Assembly: GCA_009775265.1 (NCBI GenBank)
Contig: VSPG01000056.1
Coordinates: 1-8,791, forward strand
Length of the DNA: 8,791 bases
Source of the DNA: Muribaculaceae bacterium
GTDB taxonomy: Bacteria > Bacteroidota > Bacteroidia > Bacteroidales > Muribaculaceae
Reading direction: 5' to 3'
The position numbers were made by a program, and so were the translations under genes. The notes under the pieces are model-generated. The model ran no database searches. It was given only the letters and a program-made list of their open reading frames with translations, and was not told the DNA's origin. Positions 1-6,171 of the stretch are shown here, piece after piece. Numbering within the stretch: the stretch's first letter is position 1; each line of letters starts with the position of its first letter.

Positions 1-40
1 CATCCCCTCGCCAGAAGGAGAGAGGAGAATGACTAATGCC

Positions 41-142
41 CATCTCAAAGTTTTGCACTTCGATTTGGAATCTTCAGTCTTAAATTTACGCGTTTTATGG
101 CTGAATCTCGGCGAAAATTTGAGATGTACGTATAAAACGCGT
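41..142. repeat. Two interleaved inverted repeats downstream of rpoZ
   Basis: Two inverted-repeat pairs are interleaved here. CATCTCAAA (41-49) pairs with TTTGAGATG (118-126), and ACGCGTTTTAT (88-98) pairs with ATAAAACGCGT (132-142). The order is A-B-A'-B', so the two cannot form simple nested hairpins; as RNA they would form a pseudoknot or be alternatives. The last arm overlaps the outer end of the rpoZ terminator stem (138-142), so pairing with 88-98 on read-through RNA would compete with the terminator. The repeats are seen directly; any function, or membership of a dispersed intergenic repeat family, is inference. Confidence 0.45.
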
Positions 143-180
143 TATTGGCGGCTCGCTTGTGTCGAGCCGCCAATAACGCG
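132..180 (-). terminator. Rho-independent terminator of bamD-rpoZ
   Basis: A perfect 18-bp stem (CGCGTTATTGGCGGCTCG at 138-155, its complement at 163-180) encloses a 7-nt loop. Read on the minus strand, the stem is followed at once by TTTTAT (137-132). It begins 23 nt beyond the rpoZ stop codon. On the plus strand the hairpin has no adjacent T-run, so it fits a terminator for the leftward transcript rather than for anything entering from the left. Confidence 0.85.
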
Positions 181-202
181 CTAATGATGATAAGAACGGA
201 TT

Positions 203-538
203 TTAATCCTGACTATCGCGTTCCTTCATGGGGTTGCGGAAGAAAAGCTTGTGGTCCACGTATTCCTGAGTGGCAATAAGGGTGGGTTTGGGAAGCTTTT
301 CGTAGTAGCGGGATATTTCAATCTGTTCGCGGTTTTCGGATATTTCTTCGAGGTTGTCGTTGAGTGAGGCAAACTCTTGAAGTTTCTTCTCGAGGTCGTG
401 CTTCATCTCGCCGGCTATCTGGTTGGCGCGCTTGGCGATGATGCACACGGTTTCATAGACGTTGCCGGTGTCTTCGGAGAGCTCAATCATGTCGCGGGTG
501 ACGGTGTTGAGGGGGGCATTTGTCTTCTTGTAGTCCAT
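203..538 (-). CDS. rpoZ: DNA-directed RNA polymerase omega-like subunit (RpoZ/Rpb6 family)
   Basis: This 111-residue protein is the Bacteroidota form of the RNA polymerase omega subunit, which helps assemble and stabilise the beta' subunit of the core enzyme in the cytoplasm. The core omega/Rpb6 signature is visible as TGNVYETVCIIAKRANQI at residues 24-41, a helix with the conserved KRA. An acidic, probably helical stretch (about 44-75) and the tail ISRYYEKLPKPTLIATQEY (75-93) follow, as in other Bacteroidota homologues, which are longer than the roughly 90-residue E. coli protein. The start is the only sensible Met and fits the family N-terminus MDYKKTNAP. It lies 43 nt after bamD with no promoter-like sequence in the gap, so the two are probably co-transcribed. 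Recognition is by remembered family sequence, not a search. Confidence 0.88.
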   Translation of the reverse strand: MDYKKTNAPLNTVTRDMIELSEDTGNVYETVCIIAKRANQIAGEMKHDLEKKLQEFASLNDNLEEISENREQIEISRYYEKLPKPTLIATQEYVDHKLFFRNPMKERDSQD

Positions 539-581
539 GAGTTTATTTGTTTCGGTTGTAGATTTTACGTAGATATTCTTA

Positions 582-1394
582 TCAGTCTTTTACGAATCGA
601 GACGCTATTTTGAAGATGTTGTCGGCTTCGGCTCGGTTCGGACTTTCCGGATAGTTGTTGATAAAGGAATAATATTCGTCGATTACTTCACGGAAGCGGT
701 CTACCTTGCGTTCGTCCACGCTTTGGTCTGCCTCCTGGTAGCGTGCTTTGAGCACAAGCAGTTCGAGATCTTCCTTGTATTTGGAGTAGGGGTAATCCTT
801 GATGGCGTTTTTCGCAACGATAACGGCGCTTTCGTAGTTGTTGCCGAGATAGTTGCCGAGGTTGTAGTAGAGTTGTGCGTTCTGCAGTTGCTTAAGGGTG
901 AGTTTGTCCTGAAGCTCGAATATGGCGCTTTGGGCAACGTTAACTTTGTCGCTTCGTGGAAAATAATCCAAAAAGCCTTGCAGCTCTTTTATGGCGTTGA
1001 TGGTTCCGCTTTGGTCGAGCTGTGGCTCCGGCGAATCCAGATAATAGCCATAGCCACAATAGAAGCGTGCAAGTTCGGCAAATTTGCCTTTAGGGTAGCG
1101 CTGGTAGTAGGTGCGGAAGTATGGGCCGGATGTCACATAATCCTTGTTCTCGTAGTGGCTCATGCCTAAAAGGTAGAGCGACTCCTCGGCTTTGTCGGAG
1201 CCTTTGAACACCGTGATGCAGTCTTTGAGCAGCGTGGATGCCTGTATGTAGCGCTTAGCTTCGAATGCGCGCTTGGCGTAGTCGAATTTATAATCGTAGT
1301 CTGCACTTTTTTGGGCACGCTGATATTCGCCGCAGGAGGAGGCGACAAATGCCAGAAGAATGAGCAGTATGTAGTTTCGCATTCGAATGGACAT
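582..1394 (-). CDS. bamD: Outer membrane protein assembly factor BamD (lipoprotein)
   Basis: BamD is an essential lipoprotein partner of BamA in the BAM complex, which folds beta-barrel proteins into the outer membrane from the periplasmic side. The 270-residue product has a hydrophobic signal segment (residues 7-18) ending in a relaxed lipobox VASSC with the lipidated Cys at 21. The rest is helical repeats of TPR/BamD type, for example YAKRAFEAKRYIQASTLLKD (39-58) and ESLYLLGMSHYENKDYVTSG (71-90), with the typical RYPKGKFAELARFYCGYG (99-116). Length and layout fit the Bacteroidota BamD family. An internal Met at residue 5 (start at 1382) gives a cleaner signal peptide and a longer leader from the promoter at 1408-1415, so the true start could be there. 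It is the first gene of a two-gene unit with rpoZ. Confidence 0.9.
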   Translation of the reverse strand: MSIRMRNYILLILLAFVASSCGEYQRAQKSADYDYKFDYAKRAFEAKRYIQASTLLKDCITVFKGSDKAEESLYLLGMSHYENKDYVTSGPYFRTYYQRYPKGKFAELARFYCGYGYYLDSPEPQLDQSGTINAIKELQGFLDYFPRSDKVNVAQSAIFELQDKLTLKQLQNAQLYYNLGNYLGNNYESAVIVAKNAIKDYPYSKYKEDLELLVLKARYQEADQSVDERKVDRFREVIDEYYSFINNYPESPNRAEADNIFKIASRFVKD

Positions 1395-1407
1395 AATTTT
1401 GAGTCTA

Positions 1408-1415
1408 CAAAGTTA
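1408..1415 (-). promoter_or_regulatory. Bacteroidota -7 promoter element for bamD-rpoZ
   Basis: On the minus strand this reads TAACTTTG, an exact match to the Bacteroidota -7 consensus TAnnTTTG, in the only intergenic space upstream of bamD. No clear -33 TTTG is visible at the expected 19-21 nt upstream; only an A-rich stretch is seen. The element lies 13 nt before the annotated ATG, implying a leader of only about 6 nt, or about 18 nt if translation starts at the second Met (1382). Confidence 0.6.
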
Positions 1416-1496
1416 CGTTTTTTTTATGGAAATGCTGATATGATGAGAAAAAAAGGTTTTATGTTTAACTTTAATTAGTAGGGGCAGATACGTCAA

Positions 1497-1534
1497 CTGC
1501 GTGCCGCAGGGATGTAAACCTACGCGGCACGCAG
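1497..1534 (-). terminator. GC-rich hairpin after the DUF4301 gene, possible terminator
   Basis: An 11-bp perfect inverted repeat, CTGCGTGCCGC (1497-1507) with GCGGCACGCAG (1524-1534), lies 25 nt past the DUF4301 stop codon. Inside it AGG/CCT can add three more pairs with a small bulge. Neither flank has a strong T-run (on the minus strand the stem is followed by TTGACGTATC), so it is not a textbook Rho-independent terminator. It may mark or protect the 3' end of the TPR-DUF4301 transcript, or be a REP-like intergenic palindrome. Confidence 0.45.
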
Positions 1535-1559
1535 CTGTATGTGTGTATGAGACAAATTG

Positions 1560-3071
1560 TTACTGATGCGCGGGGCGCAGCAGGTCGTTGACGGTTTTGA
1601 CGGGGTTGAAGGTCGTGGCGGGAACTTCTACGAACACTGTGTTCCAGTCGCTCATTGCGCCGTTCCATAATCCGGGCAGTTCAAGCGCACGGAGCTCGCG
1701 TCCGGCAAGGCTTTTTGAAGATATGAAGCCGGTGTCGGGGTCGACGTATTCGCGCAGGTCGTAAGGTTCGCCGTCGAGATCGCGCACGTAGCATACGAGG
1801 TCGACAGGGTTGAAATGAGTGGCTTTCGCCATCATTGCAGCGGCTTCGGGGTCGGAGGTGTCTATCTGTGTGCTTTCGAGAATCTGGGGCGAGGTCGAGC
1901 CGTCGCGGTTGTAGGCGATGTATGGGCCGCCTCCGGGTTCGCCTTCATTGCGCACCATGCCGCACACTCGCAGGGGACGGTCAAGTTTGGCGAGCATATA
2001 TTCGGGGTCGGCTGCGTCAAGTTCAGGGGCGGAGATGCAGAGCGTGTCGTGCATGAAGTCGGCTATCTCGGCCAGTTCGGCGGGTCCGAATTGACCTGAA
2101 CTCAGGATGTCGGCATAGTGGCTGATGCTATCGTGGACCTGCATGAGTACGCCACCGAGTACTTTCTTATGGCGGAGCGTGTCGGCGCGGCGTCCTTCGG
2201 GCACGACATTGTCGATGTTTTTAATGAAAACGACAGTGGCGTCGAGGTCGTTGAGGTTTTCTATGAGCGCTCCGTGTCCTCCCGGACGAAACACGATTTC
2301 TCCGGCGTCGTTGCGGAACGGAGTGCCGTCTATATTTGCTGCCGGGGTGTCGGTTGATGGTTTTTGCTCGCTGAGGCTGACGTTTATCTTAATGCCGGTT
2401 TCGGCTTCTGCGGCCGGCACGGCGGATGCGAGTTTTTGCTCGAACAGTTTGTGGTGGTCGGCAGATACTGTGAAGTGTATGTCTATGCGTCCGTCGGCGG
2501 CTACGGTCTGCACGCCTTCATACAGCTGTTCTTCGAGCGATGTGCGTGTGTGCCCGTCGCTATAGCGGTGGAATGTGAGAAGGGCTTTCGGAAGCGCGCC
2601 GTAATTCATGCCTTCAGGCGATATTATGGCTGTGGCGATGTCGCGGTGGCGTCCGGCTGCCGCAAGGGCTGCCGCGTCCATGTCGTACATGCGCACTGCC
2701 GCGGCGTCGAGTTCGGCACGGAATGGCAGGCTGTCGAGCTTGTCTACGAGTTCTGCGACCGGACTTCCTGCGGGTGCGGTCTGCTCATTGCCTTCTGCGA
2801 AAGAAAACAGCGATTTGAACATGCGTGATGCCGCACCTGATGCAGGCACGAATTTGGCTGCCCGTCCTCCGTCGGCGAGAAAGCGCTGCCAACGGGCTAT
2901 GGCGCTGTCCTGTTCTGCCTCGTCAAGTACGTGTATGCCTTCTTCGGGGCGTGCCGAGCCTTTGAGGCGAAGATAAGGGAAGCCGGTGGCGAAACGCTGC
3001 ATCCGGGCGTTGAACTGCTCGGGAGTGATACCTCTGTGGCTGAGGTTCTCTAAATCGTTGTTGCTGAGCAT
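1560..3071 (-). CDS. DUF4301 family protein, possible nucleotidyltransferase-like fold
   Basis: I recognise this 503-residue cytoplasmic protein (no signal peptide or membrane segment) as a DUF4301 family member, widespread in Bacteroidota and of unknown function. It is about the usual family length and appears full. Visible conserved blocks are KFVPASGAASRMFKSL (73-88), SPEGMNYGALPKALLTFHRY (151-170), IDIHFTVSADHHKLFEQK (196-213), FRPGGHGALIENLNDL (261-276) with FIKNIDNVV (282-290), and PLRVCGMVRNEGEPGGGPY (366-384). The first resembles the glycine-rich, Arg-containing loop of sugar-1-phosphate nucleotidyltransferases. The GHG...NL block with a DN pair resembles the UDP-sugar pyrophosphorylase family. 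That similarity is my inference and does not prove activity. The start is the first Met, matching the family N-terminus (DLENLSHRGIT). The gene lies 38 nt after the TPR gene with no promoter seen in the gap, so it is probably the second gene of that unit. Confidence 0.85.
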   Translation of the reverse strand: MLSNNDLENLSHRGITPEQFNARMQRFATGFPYLRLKGSARPEEGIHVLDEAEQDSAIARWQRFLADGGRAAKFVPASGAASRMFKSLFSFAEGNEQTAPAGSPVAELVDKLDSLPFRAELDAAAVRMYDMDAAALAAAGRHRDIATAIISPEGMNYGALPKALLTFHRYSDGHTRTSLEEQLYEGVQTVAADGRIDIHFTVSADHHKLFEQKLASAVPAAEAETGIKINVSLSEQKPSTDTPAANIDGTPFRNDAGEIVFRPGGHGALIENLNDLDATVVFIKNIDNVVPEGRRADTLRHKKVLGGVLMQVHDSISHYADILSSGQFGPAELAEIADFMHDTLCISAPELDAADPEYMLAKLDRPLRVCGMVRNEGEPGGGPYIAYNRDGSTSPQILESTQIDTSDPEAAAMMAKATHFNPVDLVCYVRDLDGEPYDLREYVDPDTGFISSKSLAGRELRALELPGLWNGAMSDWNTVFVEVPATTFNPVKTVNDLLRPAHQ

Positions 3072-3109
3072 GGATTTATGGTTTTAAGGGTATGTCTAAG
3101 GTGTAGTGT

Positions 3110-5128
3110 TTATTTTCTTATACGTTTGATGAGGTTGTAGGCCGGGACTATGCCGGCTTCGCCGGCTTTGCTGAGGTCGGCTATGCCTTCGCGCCGGTTG
3201 CCGAGTTTGAGGTAGATGTAACCGCGGTTGTAGTAGGCTTCTCCCATGTCGGGTTTCAGTTCCAATGCCTTGGTGTAGGCTGCAATCGCCGAGGTGTAGT
3301 CGTGGTTCTCGAGCATTAGGTTGCCTTTGTTGTACCATGCCACGGCGGTATGGGGGCTCAGCTCAATGCCTTTGTCGATGTCGGCCAAAATATCGGCCAT
3401 GGCGGCTTCCGCCACCTGCCTGCGTGCCGCGGGGTCGATGTTGTCGTCGGGGTTGTCGCGATCGACTTGCCGTTTGTGGTAGCGGGCCTGCGCACGCAGC
3501 CAGTAGGATGGGGCGTAGTCGGGCATCAGTGCTATTGCCCGGTCTATGTCGGCGATGGCAGCGGAATAGTTGCGTGTGGTCACGAAATCAAGCGCACGTC
3601 CAATGTAGTCTACGGCACGCGGCGTGTGGGTGGCAATGAGCGAATTGTAGTATTCTATGGAGCTGAAATGGCGTTTCGCTATGTCTTCGTCAAGAGCAGG
3701 CGCGCGGTTGGTCACTACCACGGCGTAGCGCAGGGCCCGTGTGGCATTGAGGTCGTCTATTTCCTTTATATAGTATGTGTTGCTCCGCAATTCGTTTGGC
3801 GAGGAATAGAAGCCCAGTTCCATCATGGGCTCTATCTCGATGGCTATGTTGCGGTCTTGGACGCGTCCGCGTATGGCGCTGTTGTTGTACTGCTCATGTA
3901 TGTCGGCATTGTCGTCCACCGTGAGCAGCGATGCGAAACGTCTCGACACAAGCTCCTCCGGCACATCCGACGATGCCACGGCTTTCTTTTCGTTTGCGGA
4001 GGCGTCTTCGGCAGGCCGGGCGGCATTTGCAAGCTGTTTTGCGTGGTTGTATGTGGCTTCTGCCTGGGCCATGTGTCCCATGGAACGCTCTATATCGGCC
4101 CGTAGCCAGAGTGCGTCCGGGAAGTCTGGAAATGCTTCCGCCACACGGTTCACGTCGGCGATGGCTGCGGCGTAGTTGCCTTTCGCGCGGTGTATGAGCG
4201 CGCGGCTGTACAGTGCCCGGTAGTTGTCGGGCTCGAGGTCGAGCACGCCGGAAAAATCCTCAAGAGCACGGTCGTTGGCATTGACTTCGGAGAGCAGCAG
4301 TCCGCGGTTGAAAAGAGCGGTTGCGTTGGTCGGCTCGAGCTGGAGTGCGTAATCATAGTCGGCCATGGCTCCGAAGTAGTCGTCAAGCGAATAGCGCAGG
4401 TAGGCGCGGTTGATGTATAGCCCGGCCATGCGCGGTTGCAGCCGCACGGCCTCGTTGAGGTCGGCGAGCGCCGATTTGAAGTCGCCGCCGGAACGTATGG
4501 CCATGTCGGCGCGCATTATGTATGCGTTTAGTGCATTGGGATTCAGCCCGAGTGCCCTTTCTATGTCTGTTGCGGCTCCGGTGCTGTCGCCGGTGGCGAG
4601 GCGCAGTTGCGCGCGGCCGAGGTAGGCGTTGTCGTAGCTCGGATAATATTGAAGCAGACGACTGAATGTGGAATCGGCCGCCGAGTGTTTTTCCGCTCCT
4701 TGCTGCGCCATTGCCAGATTGAAAAGCAGGTTGCGGTTGCGAGGCAGAAGTTGCAGAGCATGTTCGTAGTCGCCGATGGCATCGGCGTCGCGTCCCATGT
4801 TCTGTCGGGACACGCCGCGCACTTCCCAGGCGTCGGTTATGAACGGATTGATTTCGATGGCTCGCGAAGCGTCGGCTTCGGCGCCGGCATAGTCTTCGAG
4901 GTTGTATTTAGCTATGGCACGCAGAAAATATGGTTCTGCCAGATATGGCTTGGAGTCAATTACGCGGTTGAAATATTGTATTGACAGCATATAGTCCTCG
5001 AAGTACAGCGCGTTCCTGCCCACGCGCAGCACCTGTTCCGTATTTATCTGCGCATGTCCGCACAAGGCTGCGGCCAAGGCGGAGCATAGCGGCAAAAGGC
5101 TGCGTAGTGTCGTGATGATTCTTTTCAT
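3110..5128 (-). CDS. Exported tetratricopeptide-repeat protein, function unknown
   Basis: This 672-residue protein has a signal peptide (basic MKRIITTLR, hydrophobic core to about residue 22, likely cleavage after GHA at 26), so it acts in the periplasm or at the envelope. I count ten consecutive TPR units from about residue 28 to 368, most in the 34-residue phase with W/Y-x-x-R-A, a central G/D-Y-x-x-A and an ending L-x-P. A second block of about four units spans 503-660. One of these, at about 538-592, is split by a charged insertion rich in Asp and Arg (552-574). Between the blocks (about 370-500) lies a non-TPR region (key parts NNSAIRGRVQDRN 415-427, EIEPMMELGFYSS 431-443, NTYYIKEID 450-458) that seems conserved in similar Bacteroidales proteins. 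TPRs bind other proteins; the partner is unknown. It is the promoter-proximal gene ahead of the DUF4301 gene and divergent from the beta-barrel gene. Confidence 0.8.
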   Translation of the reverse strand: MKRIITTLRSLLPLCSALAAALCGHAQINTEQVLRVGRNALYFEDYMLSIQYFNRVIDSKPYLAEPYFLRAIAKYNLEDYAGAEADASRAIEINPFITDAWEVRGVSRQNMGRDADAIGDYEHALQLLPRNRNLLFNLAMAQQGAEKHSAADSTFSRLLQYYPSYDNAYLGRAQLRLATGDSTGAATDIERALGLNPNALNAYIMRADMAIRSGGDFKSALADLNEAVRLQPRMAGLYINRAYLRYSLDDYFGAMADYDYALQLEPTNATALFNRGLLLSEVNANDRALEDFSGVLDLEPDNYRALYSRALIHRAKGNYAAAIADVNRVAEAFPDFPDALWLRADIERSMGHMAQAEATYNHAKQLANAARPAEDASANEKKAVASSDVPEELVSRRFASLLTVDDNADIHEQYNNSAIRGRVQDRNIAIEIEPMMELGFYSSPNELRSNTYYIKEIDDLNATRALRYAVVVTNRAPALDEDIAKRHFSSIEYYNSLIATHTPRAVDYIGRALDFVTTRNYSAAIADIDRAIALMPDYAPSYWLRAQARYHKRQVDRDNPDDNIDPAARRQVAEAAMADILADIDKGIELSPHTAVAWYNKGNLMLENHDYTSAIAAYTKALELKPDMGEAYYNRGYIYLKLGNRREGIADLSKAGEAGIVPAYNLIKRIRK

Positions 5129-5138
5129 GTTTTCAATG

Positions 5139-5146
5139 CAAAAGTA
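5139..5146 (-). promoter_or_regulatory. Bacteroidota -7 promoter element for the TPR-DUF4301 unit
   Basis: The minus strand reads TACTTTTG here, an exact TAnnTTTG match. It ends 10 nt before the ATG of the TPR gene, so the leader would be only a few nucleotides. No clear -33 TTTG is seen at the right spacing. The placement mirrors the bamD promoter. Confidence 0.55.
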
Positions 5147-5256
5147 AACAATTCCACCCGTAAAGCATCACACATTTAAGAAAAATTTGCACGGACATAA
5201 AACAAACGGGCCGGAAGTGCTGTTTTTCTTATAAAGATTTCAAACTATTTAAAATT

Positions 5257-5781
5257 ATGAAAAAAATTCTTTTTGCATTTGCTCTGATTCTTGCATGCGC
5301 TATGGGCGCTAACGCTCAGCGCACAGAGTTGACTATCGGCTATGGCGGTTATACGCAGATGGACGCCTCCGACTGCCATGACGGCTGGCATGGTGTCAAG
5401 AATGCATGGGGAGCCCTCACAGCGGGACTTAATTTCCGTGTGGCCAACAAACTTTGGATAGGCCCGAGCTATACATTTTCAAGCACAACCACGAAGGGTG
5501 GGCCTCACCGCTCCCATATCGCCTATCATGCCCTGCTTGCCAACGGTAAATACGATTATTACCGCAACAGCGTAGTCACTCTTTACGGCCATCTGGGGCT
5601 CGGTGTGATTGTGAGCTACATGCAGCCTCACGACGGAGACTCGTACAACTGCACTTATTTCGGCATGCAGATTTCGCCATTGGGAGCCCGCGTGGACCTC
5701 AACCGCAACGTCGCTCTGTACGGCGAACTCGGCTATGGCGTACAGGGTCTGCTCCAGGTCGGCGTAAGGATAGGAATCTGA
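5257..5781 (+). CDS. Small outer-membrane beta-barrel-like protein
   Basis: The 174-residue product begins with a clear signal peptide, MKKILFAFALILACAMGANA, with cleavage expected before QRTE (residue 21/22). The mature part of about 153 residues alternates polar and hydrophobic or aromatic residues in short strands, for example ELTIGYGGYT, GALTAGLNFRV, LWIGPSYTFSS, VVTLYGHLGLGVIVSYM, VALYGELGYGV and LLQVGVRIGI. This fits a small, roughly eight-stranded barrel of the OmpA-N/OmpW-like 'outer membrane beta-barrel protein' type. The last residue is Ile rather than the usual aromatic, a minor oddity. It appears monocistronic: a divergent gene lies upstream and a terminator directly downstream. 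No exact TAnnTTTG lies upstream; AAAATTTG at 5182-5189 is a 7/8 match and would give a leader of about 60 nt. Specific function unknown. Confidence 0.75.
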   Translation: MKKILFAFALILACAMGANAQRTELTIGYGGYTQMDASDCHDGWHGVKNAWGALTAGLNFRVANKLWIGPSYTFSSTTTKGGPHRSHIAYHALLANGKYDYYRNSVVTLYGHLGLGVIVSYMQPHDGDSYNCTYFGMQISPLGARVDLNRNVALYGELGYGVQGLLQVGVRIGI

Positions 5782-5806
5782 GTACAGACAATTTTGTAAT
5801 ATTGGG

Positions 5807-5846
5807 TGTGCGCAAGAGCGGAGGCTTTCGCGCACATTCTTTGTTT
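5807..5846 (+). terminator. Terminator of the beta-barrel gene
   Basis: TGTGCGC (5807-5813) pairs with GCGCACA (5830-5836). After one A/C mismatch the stem continues for five more pairs (one G-U) to a GGAG tetraloop (5820-5823). The stem is followed by TTCTTTGTTT (5837-5846). It lies 25 nt past the stop codon at 5781 and separates this gene from the korDABC operon. Confidence 0.75.
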
Positions 5847-5884
5847 GCAAATGTTAAATAATTGGGAAGTATGCCGATTTTGTT

Positions 5885-5892
5885 TATATTTG
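5885..5892 (+). promoter_or_regulatory. Promoter of korDABC (Bacteroidota -7 element)
   Basis: TATATTTG is an exact TAnnTTTG match. A 3/4 match to the -33 TTTG (ATTG, 5861-5864) lies 20 nt upstream, the expected spacing. The predicted start of transcription is near 5897-5900, giving a leader of about 20 nt before the korD ATG at 5921. This is the best-formed promoter in the window. Confidence 0.7.
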
Positions 5893-5920
5893 TGCATCGC
5901 TAACCAACACCCTAAACATT

Positions 5921-6151
5921 ATGCCTAAAGTAATAGGAGCCGTCACCGTCGACGCCATGCGCTGCAAGGGATGTGAGCTGTGTGTGGTGGCTTGCCCCAC
6001 CGACACGCTTGCCCTGCGGGCCGACGATGTTAACGACAGAGGATACCATTATGCCTACACTGCACGCCCCGAGGCCTGCATCGGCTGTGCAAGCTGTGCC
6101 GCCGTATGTCCCGACGCATGCATTGAAGTGTATCGTGTGGTAGAAAAATAA
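5921..6151 (+). CDS. korD: 2-oxoacid:ferredoxin oxidoreductase, delta (ferredoxin-like) subunit
   Basis: The 76-residue protein is a two-cluster bacterial-type ferredoxin. Two CxxCxxCxxxCP motifs are present: C15, C18, C21, C25 (CKGCELCVVACP) and C53, C56, C59, C63 (CIGCASCAAVCP), each expected to bind one [4Fe-4S] cluster with the fourth Cys shared in the usual crossed pattern. It serves as the electron-transfer subunit of the cytoplasmic complex, relaying electrons between the catalytic beta subunit and free ferredoxin. It is the first gene of the operon, 20 nt ahead of the alpha-subunit gene, and follows a good promoter. No Shine-Dalgarno sequence is seen; the upstream sequence is A/C-rich. 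A stand-alone ferredoxin would look similar, but the position makes the subunit role likely. Confidence 0.88.
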   Translation: MPKVIGAVTVDAMRCKGCELCVVACPTDTLALRADDVNDRGYHYAYTARPEACIGCASCAAVCPDACIEVYRVVEK

Positions 6152-6171
6152 TCTAACCCCTTACAAATACT

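Noticed and set aside
1..36. Possible 3' end of a plus-strand gene entering from the left (frame 1 runs to TAA at 34-36)
   Set aside because: Only 11 codons are visible, no family motif can be read, and no plus-strand terminator follows closely.
723..1169. 148-residue plus-strand ORF inside bamD
   Set aside because: It lies entirely antisense to a well-recognised gene, has no family features and appears to reflect the codon bias of bamD.
3350..4105. 251-residue plus-strand ORF within the TPR gene
   Set aside because: It is antisense to a gene with clear signal peptide and repeats; its Cys/His/Val-rich composition is typical of a shadow frame.
3110..5128. The TPR repeats as recent DNA-level tandem duplication
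   Set aside because: The repeats share the 34-residue protein pattern but differ widely in sequence, so they are old protein repeats rather than a DNA repeat array.
5182..5189. AAAATTTG as promoter of the beta-barrel gene
   Set aside because: It misses one of the key bases of TAnnTTTG and has no -33 element at the right distance; mentioned with the gene but not called as a feature.
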